The notes: generated from the letters alone by a model not told the origin. Counted from the first letter of the stretch, positions 42,115 to 53,934 are shown. The stretch: DNA of 64,000 bases from Luidia sarsii (GCA_949987565.1 OX465110.1:11172363-11236362); one strand, 5' to 3'. Translations and numbers: made by a program.

Positions 42115-42405
42115 CGCCAGGGGGTGGGGCGGGCCTGCGGTTCTACAACGCGTTGGTTTTTGCGAGCAAGACCAGACAAACTGTTGTATAGGGAATGCAA
42201 ATATGTTTTGGAATCCTATAGGTATATGGTTTGCGAATATATTAGTTTAGTGTTTGGAACCCTCTGGGAGCTGAGAAACAACCGAATAGAGAGTTTTATA
42301 GAGACTATATAAAAAAGTGGTTTTTGCGAGCCCTCTGGAAGCTGAGAAACAACCGAATAGAGACTATATAAAAAAGTGATCCAGAACCCCATTATATATA
42401 CTACT
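42115..42405 (-). repeat. Polinton right terminal inverted repeat
   Basis: Inverted counterpart of 24,817-25,160, from the CGCCAGGGGGTGGGGCGGG block at its inner edge to CCATTATATATACTACT at the outer end. It has fewer TATTCGCAAACAC units than the left repeat. Confidence 0.85.
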
Positions 42406-43000
42406 GATATAATCTGGAAGAGTACGAAATTCTACAGAGGATATATCCTACCTCGACTTTCATAGTGCAGCCGATCTTCCAGCCTGACAAATTTAACATT
42501 GGCCAAAATACACTTTTGGTCAGAAACTCATTATACGTTGCTAGTCATTTTCTTGACAACCCAAAATACTCCTCATTTGGAAAAGTGATTGCACCCTCGG
42601 CATTTGACAAAAATCCTTTGAATAGGACATCGTATGAAAGAGTACAACATTCTGCAGAGGATATAGCTTACCTCGACTTTCATAGTCCAGCCAATCTCCC
42701 AGCCTGACAAATTTAACATTGACAAAAATACACTTTTGGTCAGAAACTCATTAGCTAGTCATTTTCTTGAACACCCCAAATACTCCTTATTTTTAAAAGT
42801 GACTGTACCCTCGGCATTTTAGTAAAAAACATTGAATTGGATACTATCTGAAAGAGTACAAAATTCTACAAAGGTTATATTTCACCCTGACGTTCAGACT
42901 CCAGCCAATATTCGTAAAATGCCTAGGGTACAATCACTTTTCCAAATGTTTAGTTTTCCAGAACGGTTTCATTCCAAGTTGATTCCAGTATAGATTGACT
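42406..43000 (+). repeat. Satellite of about 215 bp, right of the Polinton
   Basis: Continuation of the array at 24,362-24,816, with unit starts near 42,419, 42,638 and 42,851 (spacing 213-219). The orientation is the same as on the left. Confidence 0.85.
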
Positions 43001-43072
43001 TTTTTATTAAAAATTAATCCATTTTGGAAAAATAAATGATAGATATCAGTTTTATGTTTAATATAATGCTAT

Positions 43073-45745
43073 TGTAACCCGGAAAACCTACACTATGTGG
43101 GGAAAACTAGCAAACAGCCTAAATAAAAAGTAAAAACCATCCAGCAATCGGTGAAGGAGAAAACGCAGGGTATTCTGACAAAATGAAATGCAACACTATC
43201 TTGGCTCATAAAAAAACCTCACTAGCTACTTTATTCAACTTAAAAAAAATATAAATTCCCATTCTTTTTTAAATGACTCAACCAAACACGACCTGACTAA
43301 CTTAATTTAACCTAAAAAATCATATGAAAACAAAATCCAACTGACACGCTCCATGACCAAACCAACCAATGACCAAGAACCTTAGACTCAGACCTCTTTA
43401 AACCAATTGACCAAATCCAGACTTAACCTAAACAACAAAAGGAGTATATCCTCCAGTTACCGGTTTTCGACGATATAAGGCATCGTCACCTATTTTCGAT
43501 GTTGGTGTTTAGTATGGTGTCCCAGTGCAGCCAAACGCAAAATAAATTCTTAAAATAACTCAAAATGCTGTGTGGCACTGTAAAATTCTTCCCTGTATGT
43601 TTTTTTGTGTGTTCATCTTTGTTTGTTTTTTCGACACTGCTTCTAACACTTTCCTCAAATCATTCATAATTTATGCTTAAAACTTATCGGTCTGGTTGAT
43701 GTCTTCTTCTGTGACGTTTAAAAAAACTCCACAATCCTCTTTCTCACCACTTCTTCAGTTATGACCTTTCCCAATATCACTCAAGAGACACATTTCCTCC
43801 TTCTTGGTACTTTCTCTAGCTGCCCTTTTATTTGTTTCATTTTTTATAAAAGCCTATTGGGCCATGTTACTTTATGTCTTTAAATAATAATAAAATAAAT
43901 AAAAAAATAAATTATATAAGCGAGACGCCCTTTAGGAACCTCCATAGTTTTTACCCAGACCGGACTGCCTCAAGTTGCGTGATATGTTTTTTTCTGCGGA
44001 TGTTTGGGTTTGTTATGGTACACTCAGATTTTTTTTAGGACCAACAATAAAGAAAACTGGAGCTTCGAAGCAACTGCCAATTTTGTACCTAGGAAAATAG
44101 ACCAAAAACAGCAACTTTTTGAATCACACGAGTTTGGCCTACCGGAAGAGCCTTAACTTTCCACATTTTCGGTGACGGACAAGAGCAAGAAACAAACCGG
44201 AAGATTCGAAGTCTGAGATCGTTATACGGAGTTGTTTTCATCGTGCGATGTGAGTTATATAGAAGGCCAAGCGTCGAAAACGTGTACCGTCGAAAACGGC
44301 GGTTCCCACGATACAACACAGCACTCAATGAGATGAAGTTCAAAGGGTACAACAACTAAAGTAACCTAGCTGTGAATACAGAAAACAATGATAAGAAAAA
44401 TATAGTAAATACAAATGCAATCAAAATAACAAGATTAACTTCTTTAACTTTTAAAATCCCCCAATGAATTTACACTTGAGTTCCTCTGCCCATGGAGGAA
44501 GGAAAATAGTTTCCTTCCTCCATGCTCTGCCCTACACAGCAAGGAGAAACAAAAAACATCACCTCCCAAGACTCTTATATCTGGGCTTCGAGGAAAGATT
44601 AAGCAAACTCACAACCTTCATGAATATCCAAACATGCAAATCAGCCAAACCCATCACATGCAGTAGTCCAGCTGACCAGCCATGTGCCAGCTCCCTGGAC
44701 ATTCCATCACTAGCTGGTGGTTTACTCTACAGCCAGCCTACCAAATTACAACTCACACCTTCTGGCTCACTGTATTATACACAACATCACTTGCACACAG
44801 TCACGTTCTGCATCTTACAATAGCCCAAGTAATTCACTTCACTGAGACAGCCACCCGGAGAATTGGGCAAAACTGGGGCTCAAACTGAAATACTCACACA
44901 GTATCAACAGTAAATATAAAATCAGCCCAAAGACAGGTCTCTAGAAATTTTCAACCCTAAAGAATTCAGTCCCTCCATATATGACACTAAAATTCCTCAA
45001 ACTTACTAAAAATGAAGATACAAGCACCTTTGAATGTCAATTAAGATTATGTCATCTAATTCAAGGCGAATGACACAAACTTATGTTAAAAAACATACAC
45101 TTCAATCAATATGACTTAACAATCACCTCTTCCTCCATATGATCTCGAAAACAACTCTCTCAGGAGAAGGCCAAATACTCCTGAACTTCCAAATGGGGAA
45201 GGTCTTTACTCACACAAAGAACTTTTCTTCTCTTCACTCAAAAAACCCCAAACTTCACTAGTGACATTTACAAAGAAAAGAAACCCTCGATAAAAATAAC
45301 TTTCCACTTACCAAGCCACTTGGATCGGCAGACCAAACTTTCAGGGCAGAGCTCGAGATCTCCTCTGCCAGTCTGCAAACTGGATGGCCTGCACGTGTAC
45401 TGTACAGGACATGGTACTACTGAACCTGAAAGGCCTTAATCGGTCAGTCTCACACCTTAATTAAGTCTACATTTCCCAGCTGCTGTGTTGGGCACCAAAC
45501 CACCAACACAGGGTGAACTGTTCCTCCCAAAAAGATAATGCTTGATCTTATCTCTACTGGAGAAGGGAAGGGCAAACCAAGGAGGTAATACCTCCTTGGG
45601 CAAACTAAGTAACTCAAAAAATATCGAAGTACATGAACATAACTTGGAAAACAAAACAAAGTGAATAGATGCAACTTAAAACAAAAGAACAAAAACAAAG
45701 TACATGTAGCCTGTACATATACATGTAGCAGGCACCCCTGCTACA
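43073..45745 (+). mobile_element. Probable solo LTR with TG...CA ends, interrupted by family C
   Basis: Begins TGTAACCCGG and ends CCCCTGCTACA. CTAT flanks both sides (43,069-43,072 and 45,746-45,749). The empty-site counterpart at 24,045-24,361 lacks it, so it is a true insertion. Without the nested family C copy (43,449-44,311) it is about 1.8 kb. TG...CA ends with a 4 bp duplication suit an LTR. No internal coding region or second LTR is seen, so a solo LTR is the simplest reading. A 34-base hairpin (44,491-44,524, CATGGAGGAAGGAAA and complement) lies inside. Part of its 3' end recurs at 45,640-45,745 and 46,184-46,297. Confidence 0.6.
43449..44311 (+). mobile_element. Family C element, copy 5 (internally deleted)
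   Basis: Both end blocks are present and TA flanks both sides. It is 863 bases; the segment with TGGACGAAAGTATCACAC to GCGGCGCACCGCGCAG, found in copy 1, is missing near its left end. It is nested in the probable solo LTR. Confidence 0.75.
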
Positions 45746-45749
45746 CTAT

Positions 45750-46693
45750 CATAACGTTTTAATCAAGTCTTGTTCTTAATGTTATTTTTAAACAAGCAAA
45801 AACACAATTTCAATATGAATTGTCATGTATGGGACACCGTAGTAGTTTACGCGCAGTGAAATTCCGGCCAGCCGAAATTCAGGCCCAAATTTAGTGTCAG
45901 GTTCAGTCTCACGGCCATATCTGATATTGTGACTGTGAGGGATCGGGAGGGCGCTCGTTCCGGTGTGGCGGACTTAGCTGTCTGCCAGACTCAACTGTCT
46001 GCATTACCATATAAGGTAGTATGACGTCACTCCATGCCTGCGCACAGCGATCAAATTCAGTGCGTGTTTTCGGCTGGACTGAGATATCCGCCAAGCAGCT
46101 GTGCTACAACTGTCATGGCGGCGCCCACAAGCAGTACGCGTGCGGATCGCTTTATTAAGCATCGCGAGGCGATTTCGAAGCTGGTACATACATAACTTAG
46201 AAAACAAAACAAAGTGGATAGATGTAACATAAAACAAAAGAACAAAAACAAAGTACATGTAGCCTGTACATTATACATGTAGCAGGCACCCCTGCTACGT
46301 AATCAAAATGATTTAGTGTATGCATGTATGTACTTTAGTTTTTCCTTGTCTGTTTTTGCTTGGATGGAGTTTTTCGAGCTGAGAGTAATGGTACATATAA
46401 TTTTAGTGTATTATAGTAAGTTCTTGTGAGAATTATGTTCTCTCGGTGCAAGACATTGTGCCTGCTGTGCCTGAAATAAATCTTCCTTGCTGAGGCATCA
46501 CAAACAAGACTGTTTCAATATTTGTCTGCTTTTTTTACTGCCACTTATCGGAACTGGGCGACCTATATGGAGTAACCAGTAGCTTTATTGTCTAGTTTGT
46601 ATGCCAACTGTACTCATAACCACAAATATTAATGTCAGGTTGATTTTATCAAATGCCTTTTCACGACCAATACATATCAGTGTCACTTCTAGT
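45750..46693. other. Stretch with a repeat continuation and a candidate exon
   Basis: 45,750-45,915 continues the repeat matched by 24,045-24,361. 46,115-46,183 is a candidate first exon (separate entry). 46,184-46,297 is a truncated piece of the probable solo LTR end (GTACATGTAGCCTGTACAT to GCACCCCTGCTAC). 46,300-46,693 shows nothing I can name. Confidence 0.5.
46115..46183 (+). CDS. Candidate host first exon, cut by a repeat
   Basis: ATG in the context CTGTCATGGCGGC opens a 23-codon frame (MAAPTSSTRADRFIKHREAI...) that ends at a GT exactly where a fragment of the LTR-like element begins. A TGACGTCA site lies about 95 bases upstream (46,022-46,029). The composition is GC-rich compared with the surroundings. 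No acceptor or downstream exon is seen, so it is a weak candidate. Confidence 0.25.
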
Positions 46694-49427
46694 CAGCGGC
46701 GTAGCCAGGATTTTTTTCATGGGGGGGCGATGGGGGGGCTGCCAAATTTCGTGGGGGGGCGGACTGTAGTTTGGGCGGTTTTTCGGTTTTTCATGGTTTT
46801 TCGATTTTTCAAGGTTTTTCAGTTTTGCCTTGGAGACGGTTTTCGGTTTTGATTTTTGCAAAACCATGAATGGTTAATCACCTTTGTTTTTCTTTTTTCA
46901 CATGAGTTAAAAATGCAAATAATTAAGGCAATATTGTCGACCAAATCGTCATAAAAAAACGTCTTGTGGGATTGTACTCGTCCTCGTGATTTGTGCACGC
47001 TGCGAGACCACCGTCCAGTGTGTGTGCACTCAGTACGTCCGGAATGATTAGTAGACTTCCACCAGTCTTTACACACTTGTTTTCTAACAAATAATGTAAT
47101 GTAATGTTTATTGCATGTGCAGGCATAGTTTATAGAGCTCCGTATGATAACAAGTTACCAACGATTTTTCGCGCGGCGTTTCGCGGTCAACCGAAGTACA
47201 AGCTCCGACCAGTCCAACAAATCAATGCCGAACGTGTATACAAAAATATATTTGTCTACCGGATATAAACTTAAGATCACTCGACTATACTTGTAAAGGT
47301 TTTCAAAAACCCGGGCTTGTGAAAACATATTAAAGTAATGTAGAATTCTTGTCTCTTAGAGCGGTTTGAGAGGCGTTATAGCGCGACGAAAATCGTTCAA
47401 CTTGACCCCAAAGCCGCGCGTTATAAAACCTTGGACAAAATTGACGCGCAGTGCACCCGACGACTGAGACAATTTTCAATAATTTATTTTATGTAAGAAA
47501 GAAATGTTTCTAGAATTCAGGAAAAATTTAGGATTTGCCTGATATTTTTGGAGATTTCGGAAGTTAAAAATTGCATACTGATCCGTCCTACGCGGCCATT
47601 TTTTGCTTCAGTGAGAATCACAGATTTCAATAATGGTCACTTGTATTACTCACGTTTGGGGAAAAAGGAGAAATTTCCCCTCATTTGATTGAGAACATTC
47701 TCTCCCGTGCGACGAGCCAAAATTAGGCGGCCATCTTGGATTTCAAATTGAAACGGTTATACTGTACATGTATACACGGAAATCAGTGATGTTTTGACAG
47801 GTCCGCGAGCACCTTGACATCATCGGTTTACATAAAACGTGCACAGTAATACTGTGCTCGTCGCACGGGAGAGAATGTTCTCGATCAAAAGAGGGGAAAT
47901 TTCTCCTTTTTCCCAAAACGTGAGCAATACAAATGACCATTATTGAAATCTGTGATTCTCACTGAATCCAAAAATGACCACGTAGGATGTTGATACGGGT
48001 GTTTTCGGCGGTAAATCTGGGGGTTTCGGTCGGGTAGTTTTTCGGTTGAAATGTGTTAGCGGTTTGTACTCACCAGCTAGTCCAAGTAACTTGGACCCTT
48101 ACAATCGCCCTTTTTTAAATTTTGAGGGGTCGGGCGATAGTAGGCTCCAAGGAATCCTGCTGGAAAACTCGGTAAGTAACTATGTGTTCGACTCCATGAC
48201 TACCGGTACCCCCGACCAAAACCCCCAGATTTTACCCCGAAAACACCCGTGAAACCGTCCCACGCACCCATCTTTGGATTGCGTGTGAATCACCGATTTC
48301 AATACTGGTTATTTGTTTTACTCACGTTTGGGGAAAAAGGAGAAATGTTCGTGTGATTCTCACTTAATCCAAAGATGGGTACGTGGGACGGTTTCACGGG
48401 TGTTTTCGGGGTAAAATCTCGGGGTTAGGGTCGGGGGTAGTCATGGAGTCCAACACATAGTTACTTACTGTGTTTCTCAGCAGGATTCCTTGGACCCTCC
48501 TATCGCCCGACCCCTCAAACTTTTTTAAAAGGGCGATTGTAAGGGTCTAGTTACGGTACTCGGACTACGCACCAGCAGGGTTTGGACTCGGTTCGACTTG
48601 GACCCTACAGTCACCCGAACCTCAAAATTTTAAAATTTGATTAAAAAAAGGGTGAATTGTCAGGTCCAAGTTACTCGGACTACAAATTACCCTCAAATTG
48701 AAGCCTGTATATTCCTCTTTCTTTCCATACCACCGTTTCAAAATTAATGACTATAAGGAATAATATCAAATTACGCGGAAACAACATTCCGAAATATGGA
48801 ACTATAACTTAGAAACGCTGAAAGTGCATTCAAAGTTTTCAAACCGGTACCGATCGAAAGCTAATTGCATCGTGCACCCAGATAATGGCCGAGGTTAAAA
48901 AGTGTAACACATTTTATTATGACCGACGTTAGAGACCTTGTCAAGTCTAGGTCTAGTTTCCATCTAGTGAAGCCATAGTGACACCAAAATAAAGGATCAG
49001 TGGGGCCGAAACCAGACTACGCGCAGCATTGCAACAAGACATAACACGTCCTTGCACACTGTACATGTACATGTACACATGTACATGTACATTGTGTACA
49101 CTGAACATGTACGTGTACAGCGACCGCATGGCTGATTACACGTACATGTACATATGTACATGTACATGTACGTATACGCTGCACTACTCAAGCCTCTGCA
49201 AGATCATCAGCACTCAGCAGCTACAAGTTATTTTACTACCGAAAAAAAATGAATTGGGGTAATAATGGGGTTCTTAATTTATCTTTAGAATTGTGTGGTT
49301 TTGATTTTCTTTTGTTTTTCATTGAAAAAAACTCAAATCCCAGTGGGGGGGCGAGTGGGGGGGCGACGATCTTTCATGGGGGGGCGTACGCCCCCCACGC
49401 CCCCCCCCCCCCGTAGCTACGCCGCTG
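46694..49427 (+). mobile_element. Non-autonomous hAT-type element, copy 1 (2,734 bp)
   Basis: The ends are CAGCGGCGTAGCCAGG and, inverted, CAGCGGCGTAGCTACGG. CTTCTAGT flanks both sides (46,686-46,693 and 49,428-49,435). An 8 bp duplication with CAG-type ends is characteristic of hAT elements. The interior has several large inverted repeats (for example about 47,615-47,700 with 47,850-47,965, and 48,060-48,250 with 48,400-48,560) and GTACATGTAC-rich sequence (49,060-49,175). No transposase frame exists, the longest frames being under 90 codons. An almost identical inverted copy lies at 59,685-62,413. Confidence 0.85.
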
Positions 49428-49435
49428 CTTCTAGT

Positions 49436-49897
49436 TCCTCGCAATTTCTAGTAAACTAGCTACTGCATCTCTAATAAACATCAACTTCTGGAATTTCCGT
49501 GATTTGACCCAATAAAACATTTCCGTGATGATTGGCATGACAGTTTCCAGGTGAGTTTAGAACATTATGGTTATGGGCCGGGGTCTAGTTGTCGACCTCT
49601 CTGTGGGCAGCCGGGGGAATTTTAATCATCCTGGGAACGACATCAAGAGAAAGCTCTTTATTTTCCCTAGATTATTCTTATAATAGCTATTTGAAGTCTG
49701 CGTCAGTTGGGCAACTTTTTGAAGCTATTATTTTTTTTCGCAATGAAGTTTTCTTGCCAATAATTAAATAAGTAAGTGTATTCCTTTACAAAAAGAAAGA
49801 AATCCAATCGATTCGTCATATTGTGATTGTCAATTTTACAATGTTATAAATCCATCCGCCACTCAGTTCCAGTATCTAATTTAATATCAGCATTATT
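49436..49897. other. Unassigned spacer
   Basis: About 460 bases between the hAT element and a family A copy. A 60-codon open frame at 49,589-49,771 has no recognisable motif. Nothing else can be supported. Confidence 0.5.
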
Positions 49898-50720
49898 AGC
49901 TTTTCCGCCGCTTCCAGGGAAGCGGAAAAGCTATATCTGTTGTTCAGCTTTTTCTTAGTCTTCTTCTTCTTCTCCCCCAAAGCCCATAGACAATGCACAG
50001 GGGTTTTGTAAGCACGACTTTGGTCATTGAACAGACTTGGATTTTTTCAAACGTGGCAAATGCATTAAGCCCATGCTGAAATTGATCCTAAACACCTTGA
50101 TATCATCATGACGTCATCACGTGTCACGTGACCTTGCTTTGAAGGGGCAAATTTCAAAATCCATTAAAAGCAAAAGTACAAGTTCGTTTGGTTTCAACTT
50201 TGCACTGTATCTAAGTTGGGAAAAGGTGTATCCAAAAATTGCCATCGATTGACCGTGACGTCATCTCATTAATATTTATGAGGTCATGAACTTTTCAGAT
50301 TTTCACATTGAAATGAGCATATTTGGCCAACGGAGAGAGATTGCTTTCATTTTTTCTTTGATATCTATTGGGGACATGGTTTAGAAACACCTTCCGGAGC
50401 CAAAATGTCGTTACGCAATCATGACGTCATCAAAATGTGTGATTTTAAAACACATATAAGGCATTGGCCGATCATCTCGAAATTTGGTATGTAGTTAGCT
50501 ATCGTGCTAGACATTCCAAATCTAAAGTTTGGAACCGAAGGACCATTGTTTATATTTCTTATGAATTTTTGAATACCACACTCAAGTCCCATAGGCTTTG
50601 TGCACAAAATAATTATGTACATGCGTTTTGGAGTAGGAATGGGGCTATTCTATGACTTGTTACAAACAGAAGCGGAAAAGCTCTATGCTCTGTTTCACAA
50701 CAGACATATATTTCTCGTTT
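49898..50720 (+). repeat. Family A copy (divergent subtype), forward
   Basis: Starts with the hairpin AGCTTTTCCGCCGCTTCC...GGAAGCGGAAAAGCT and continues with the usual block order to TCACAACAGACATATATTTC. It is closer to the inverted copy at 58,085-58,930 than to the arrays at 2-8 kb and 13-15 kb, so the two define a subtype. The T-arm-like block is degenerate here. Confidence 0.85.
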
Positions 50721-51031
50721 TTTTTTAATATGCTTGCGTCATCGTGTTCTCCACGCAAGAAGCATGTACATGTACATGTACGTATTATGTTGATACATGT
50801 GTACCATTAAAACCACGGCGCAAAGGAATATTCTTTATGTAGCGCCCTCAATTGGTCATAAAAACACATTCGTCAGCCGGACACTTTGGCCCGCCGGACT
50901 ATTAACTACCGTGACCTGTACGGGCTCACGTGTCCGTGTGGGTAGCGCGGACCACGGACGTGTATAAAAAACCGATGGCGGTGTTTCCAATGAGATTCAG
51001 ATAACCGTGAAATACCTGTGTAAGTTGTAGA
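50721..51031. other. Unassigned spacer
   Basis: About 300 bases with a short GTACATGTAC run (50,765-50,781) and a GC-rich part. No open frame or repeat is recognised. Confidence 0.5.
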
Positions 51032-51180
51032 TAGTCCGAGTAGCTTGGACCCGACAAGTCACCCTTTTTTTATCGAATTTTGAAATTTTGAGTTTCGGGT
51101 GACTGTACAGTCACCCGAAACTCAAAATTTCAAAATTCGATAAAAAAGGGTGACTTGTCGGGTCCAAGTTACTCGGACTA
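51032..51180. mobile_element. 149 bp palindromic (foldback) element
   Basis: The left half, starting TAGTCCGAGTAGCTTGGACC, is almost perfectly complementary to the right half, ending TTGGGTCC...TCGGACTA. The turn is at CTGTACAG. AGTTGTA occurs on both sides, separated from the left end by two bases, which may be a target duplication. Related arms are nested inside the hAT-type elements near 48,070-48,180, 48,480-48,560 and 48,600-48,690. Confidence 0.85.
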
Positions 51181-51187
51181 AGTTGTA

Positions 51188-52850
51188 TCCTCCAATAACT
51201 GGTTTTCGACGATATAAGGACTTTTCTTCAAACTGAACAATGTGGACGAAAGTATCACACTAAAAGAGGTCTCAGTCACTTTCTCCACACCACAGACTAT
51301 TAGAATAATCATAGAGAAGGTTGATCAAGCCTGTCACTTCCGTAAGATTACCCGATTTTGTTGACGTCCGCGGCGCACCGCGCAGTAAACACCGTGACCT
51401 ATTTTCGTCGGTGGTGTTTAGTAAGGTGTGCCAGTGCAGCCAAACGTAAAATAAATTCTTAAAATAACTCAAAATGCTGTGTGGCACTGTAAAATTCTTC
51501 CCTGTATTTTTTGTGTGTTCATCTTTGGTTTTTTTTTTTGACACTTTCTAACACTTTCCTCAACACTTTTCTAACACTTTCCTTAAATCATTCATAATTT
51601 ATGCTTAAAACGTATTGGTCTGGTTGATGTCTTCTTATGTGACGTTTAAAAAAACTCCACAATCCTCTTTCTCACTGCTTCTTCAGTTATGACCTTTCCC
51701 AATGTCACTCCAGAGACACATTTCCTCCTCCTTGGTACTTTCTCTAGCTGCCCATTTATTTTTTTCATTTTTTATAAAAGCCTATTGAGTATTGGGCCAT
51801 GTTACTTTTTGTCTTTAACTATAATAAAAAAAAAATTAAAAAAATTATATAAGCGAGACGTTTTCGACGCTTAGTCTTCTAACTCACATCGCACGATGAA
51901 AACAACTCCATATAACGATTTCAGACTTTGTATCTTACAGTTGGTTTCCTGCTTTTGTCCGTCACCAAAAATGTGAAAAGTTAAGGCTTTTCCAGTAGGC
52001 CAAACTCGTGTGATTCAAAAAGTTGCTCTTTTGGGGTCTATTTTCCTAGGTACAAAATTGGCAGTTGCTTCGAAGCTCCAGTTTTCTTTATTGTTGGTCC
52101 TAAACAAAATCTGAGTGTACCATAACAAACCCAACATCCGTAGAAAATCACGCAACTTGAGGCAGTCCGTTCTGGGTAAAAACTATGGAGCCTCCTATAG
52201 GGCGTATCGCTTATATAATTTTTGTTTATATTTTTTTATTATTATTCAAAGACAAAAAGTAACATGGTCCAATAGGCTTTTATGAAAAATGAAAAAAATA
52301 AAAGGGCAGCTAGAGAAAGTACCAAGAAGGAGGAAATGTGTCTCTGGAGTGACATTGGGAAAGGTCATAACTGAAGAAGCAGTGAGAAAGAGGATTGTGG
52401 AGTTTTTTTAAATGTCACAAAAGAAGACATCAACCAGACCAATACGTTTTAAGCATAAATTATGAATGATTTGAGGAAAGTGTTAGAAGCAGTGTCGAAA
52501 AAAAACCCCGAAAGATGAACACAAAAAAACATACTGGGAAGAATTTTACAGTGCCACACAGCATTTTTAGTTATTTTAAGAATTAAAATTGCGTTTGGCT
52601 GCACTGGGACACCTTACTAAACACCACCGACAAAAATAGGTCACGGTGCTTACTGCGCGGTGCACCGCAGACGTCAACAAAACCGGGTAATCTTACGGAA
52701 GTGACAGGCTTGATCAACCTTCTCTGTGATTATTCTAATAATCTGTGGTGTGGAGAAAGTGACTGAGACCTCTTTTAGTGTGATACATTCGTCCACATTG
52801 TTCAGTTTGAAGAAAAGTCCTTATATCGTCGAAAACCGGTTACTGGAGGA
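51188..52850. mobile_element. Inverted pair of family C copies (copies 6 and 7)
   Basis: A forward copy (51,188-51,857) meets a minus copy (51,858-52,850) at the GCGAGACG/TTTTCGACG junction. Both outer ends are therefore the same TCCTCC-type end, flanked by TA (51,186-51,187 and 52,851-52,852). The composite is bounded like a single element with inverted repeats of about 650-680 bases. The forward copy lacks its own right end. Confidence 0.75.
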
Positions 52851-52852
52851 TA

Positions 52853-53934
52853 CTGTTAAATTATATTAATTAATCACATTAAATTGATTAGATAATTAGT
52901 CAAATTAACTTTACTGCAAGTTTTGTTGTTAGTCATGTACAGTGTATAAATCATTAATAAACAAGTAAACTGAACAACAAAACTTGAAGAATAATGTACA
53001 TGTTTGAATTGACTGTGTGTGCACTCGGTACATGTGCAATGATTAGTAGACTTCCGCCAGCCCTTACAGTTGTTTTCTAACAGATAAACTAATGTTTATT
53101 ACAGTTATACTAGCGATGTTTTAAGTATCGCGGTCAACCAAAGTGTATTTTCTAGAATTCTAGAAAATTTGAAAAGGTTTTTTCATTCATTTCTTGAGAT
53201 ATCGGAAGTTGAAAATTTCAAAATCGATCCGTGCGGCCGCGGTAGATCGAGTCAAAATGACGGAGAAAAAGAGTCAAACTAGCGTTTTTCGACCGCCGTC
53301 CAAATTTGTCAATTTTACCCCCAAATTGAAGCCTGTATTCTCTGCTTTTTATTCATACATTTTGTACCACTATCAAAATTGATCACGAAGGGAATATTAA
53401 ACTATGCGGAAACAACATTCTGAGACAAACGATGAAAGTAGCGTATTTTAGTTATGACCGATTTCCATTTGCAACGTTACCGAGGTTGGCAAGTCTAGGT
53501 GTGGTTTCCGCCTCTAGGTAAAGCCATAGCGACACTACAGGAGCAGTAGGGCCGAAACAAGCCTACGCGCGGCACATGTGACATGACACAACACGTCTTT
53601 GCACACACTGTATACTGCACAGTGCATGTGCACATCGGCCACATGGCTGCATATGAGTTACGACTACGATCACGCTGCGCTACTCAAGCCTGATCGGAAT
53701 TTCCAGTACAAGTATGAGCGAGACGGTTACGTTACAAAAAAGTACAATTTATTTTACTACCGAAACCAAACATAGATTGGGATAATAATGGGGTGAACAT
53801 AGTGCCGGTCAGAAGCATTGTTTTTCACCAGGAGTGGTGGACGGAAATTACCCGTGGTGGTCGGCCCCGTCCACCGCCGACCAGCGTAGCTATAACACTG
53901 ATTGCTAAGATATATCAGACATGAATCTCAAACT
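52853..53934. mobile_element. hAT-like relative of the 2.73 kb element (right end at 53,900)
   Basis: The right end reads CCGACCAGCGTAGCTATAACACTG (end 53,900), the inverse of CAGTGTTATAGCTACGCTGG, which also occurs at 63,897 in the opposite orientation. The interior (about 53,020-53,770) shares diverged blocks with the hAT-type element: GATTAGTAGACTTCC, GCGGTCAACC, GCGGAAACAACATTC and TTTACTACCGAAA. The left end is unclear; CAGTGTATAAATC at 52,940 is a possibility but has no matching 8 bp flank. No transposase frame is seen. Confidence 0.6.

Larger units (their letters stand above)
24817..42405. mobile_element. Degenerate Polinton/Maverick element, with two nested insertions
   Basis: The element is defined by inverted terminal repeats (24,817-25,160 and 42,115-42,405) starting at or one base inside an AGTAGTATATATAATGG-type end. 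Imperfect 6 bp flanks, GATATT (24,811-24,816) and GATATA (42,406-42,411), fit the 6 bp duplication known for Polintons. Between the ends are remnants of typical Polinton genes: ATPase, capsid-type, coiled-coil and fibre-like genes. Removing the nested IS3EU-like and Bel/Pao elements leaves only about 8.2 kb, compared with the usual 15-20 kb. No PolB body, integrase or protease is visible. Nearly all remaining genes carry stops or frameshifts, so this is a dead, internally deleted copy. Confidence 0.85.
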
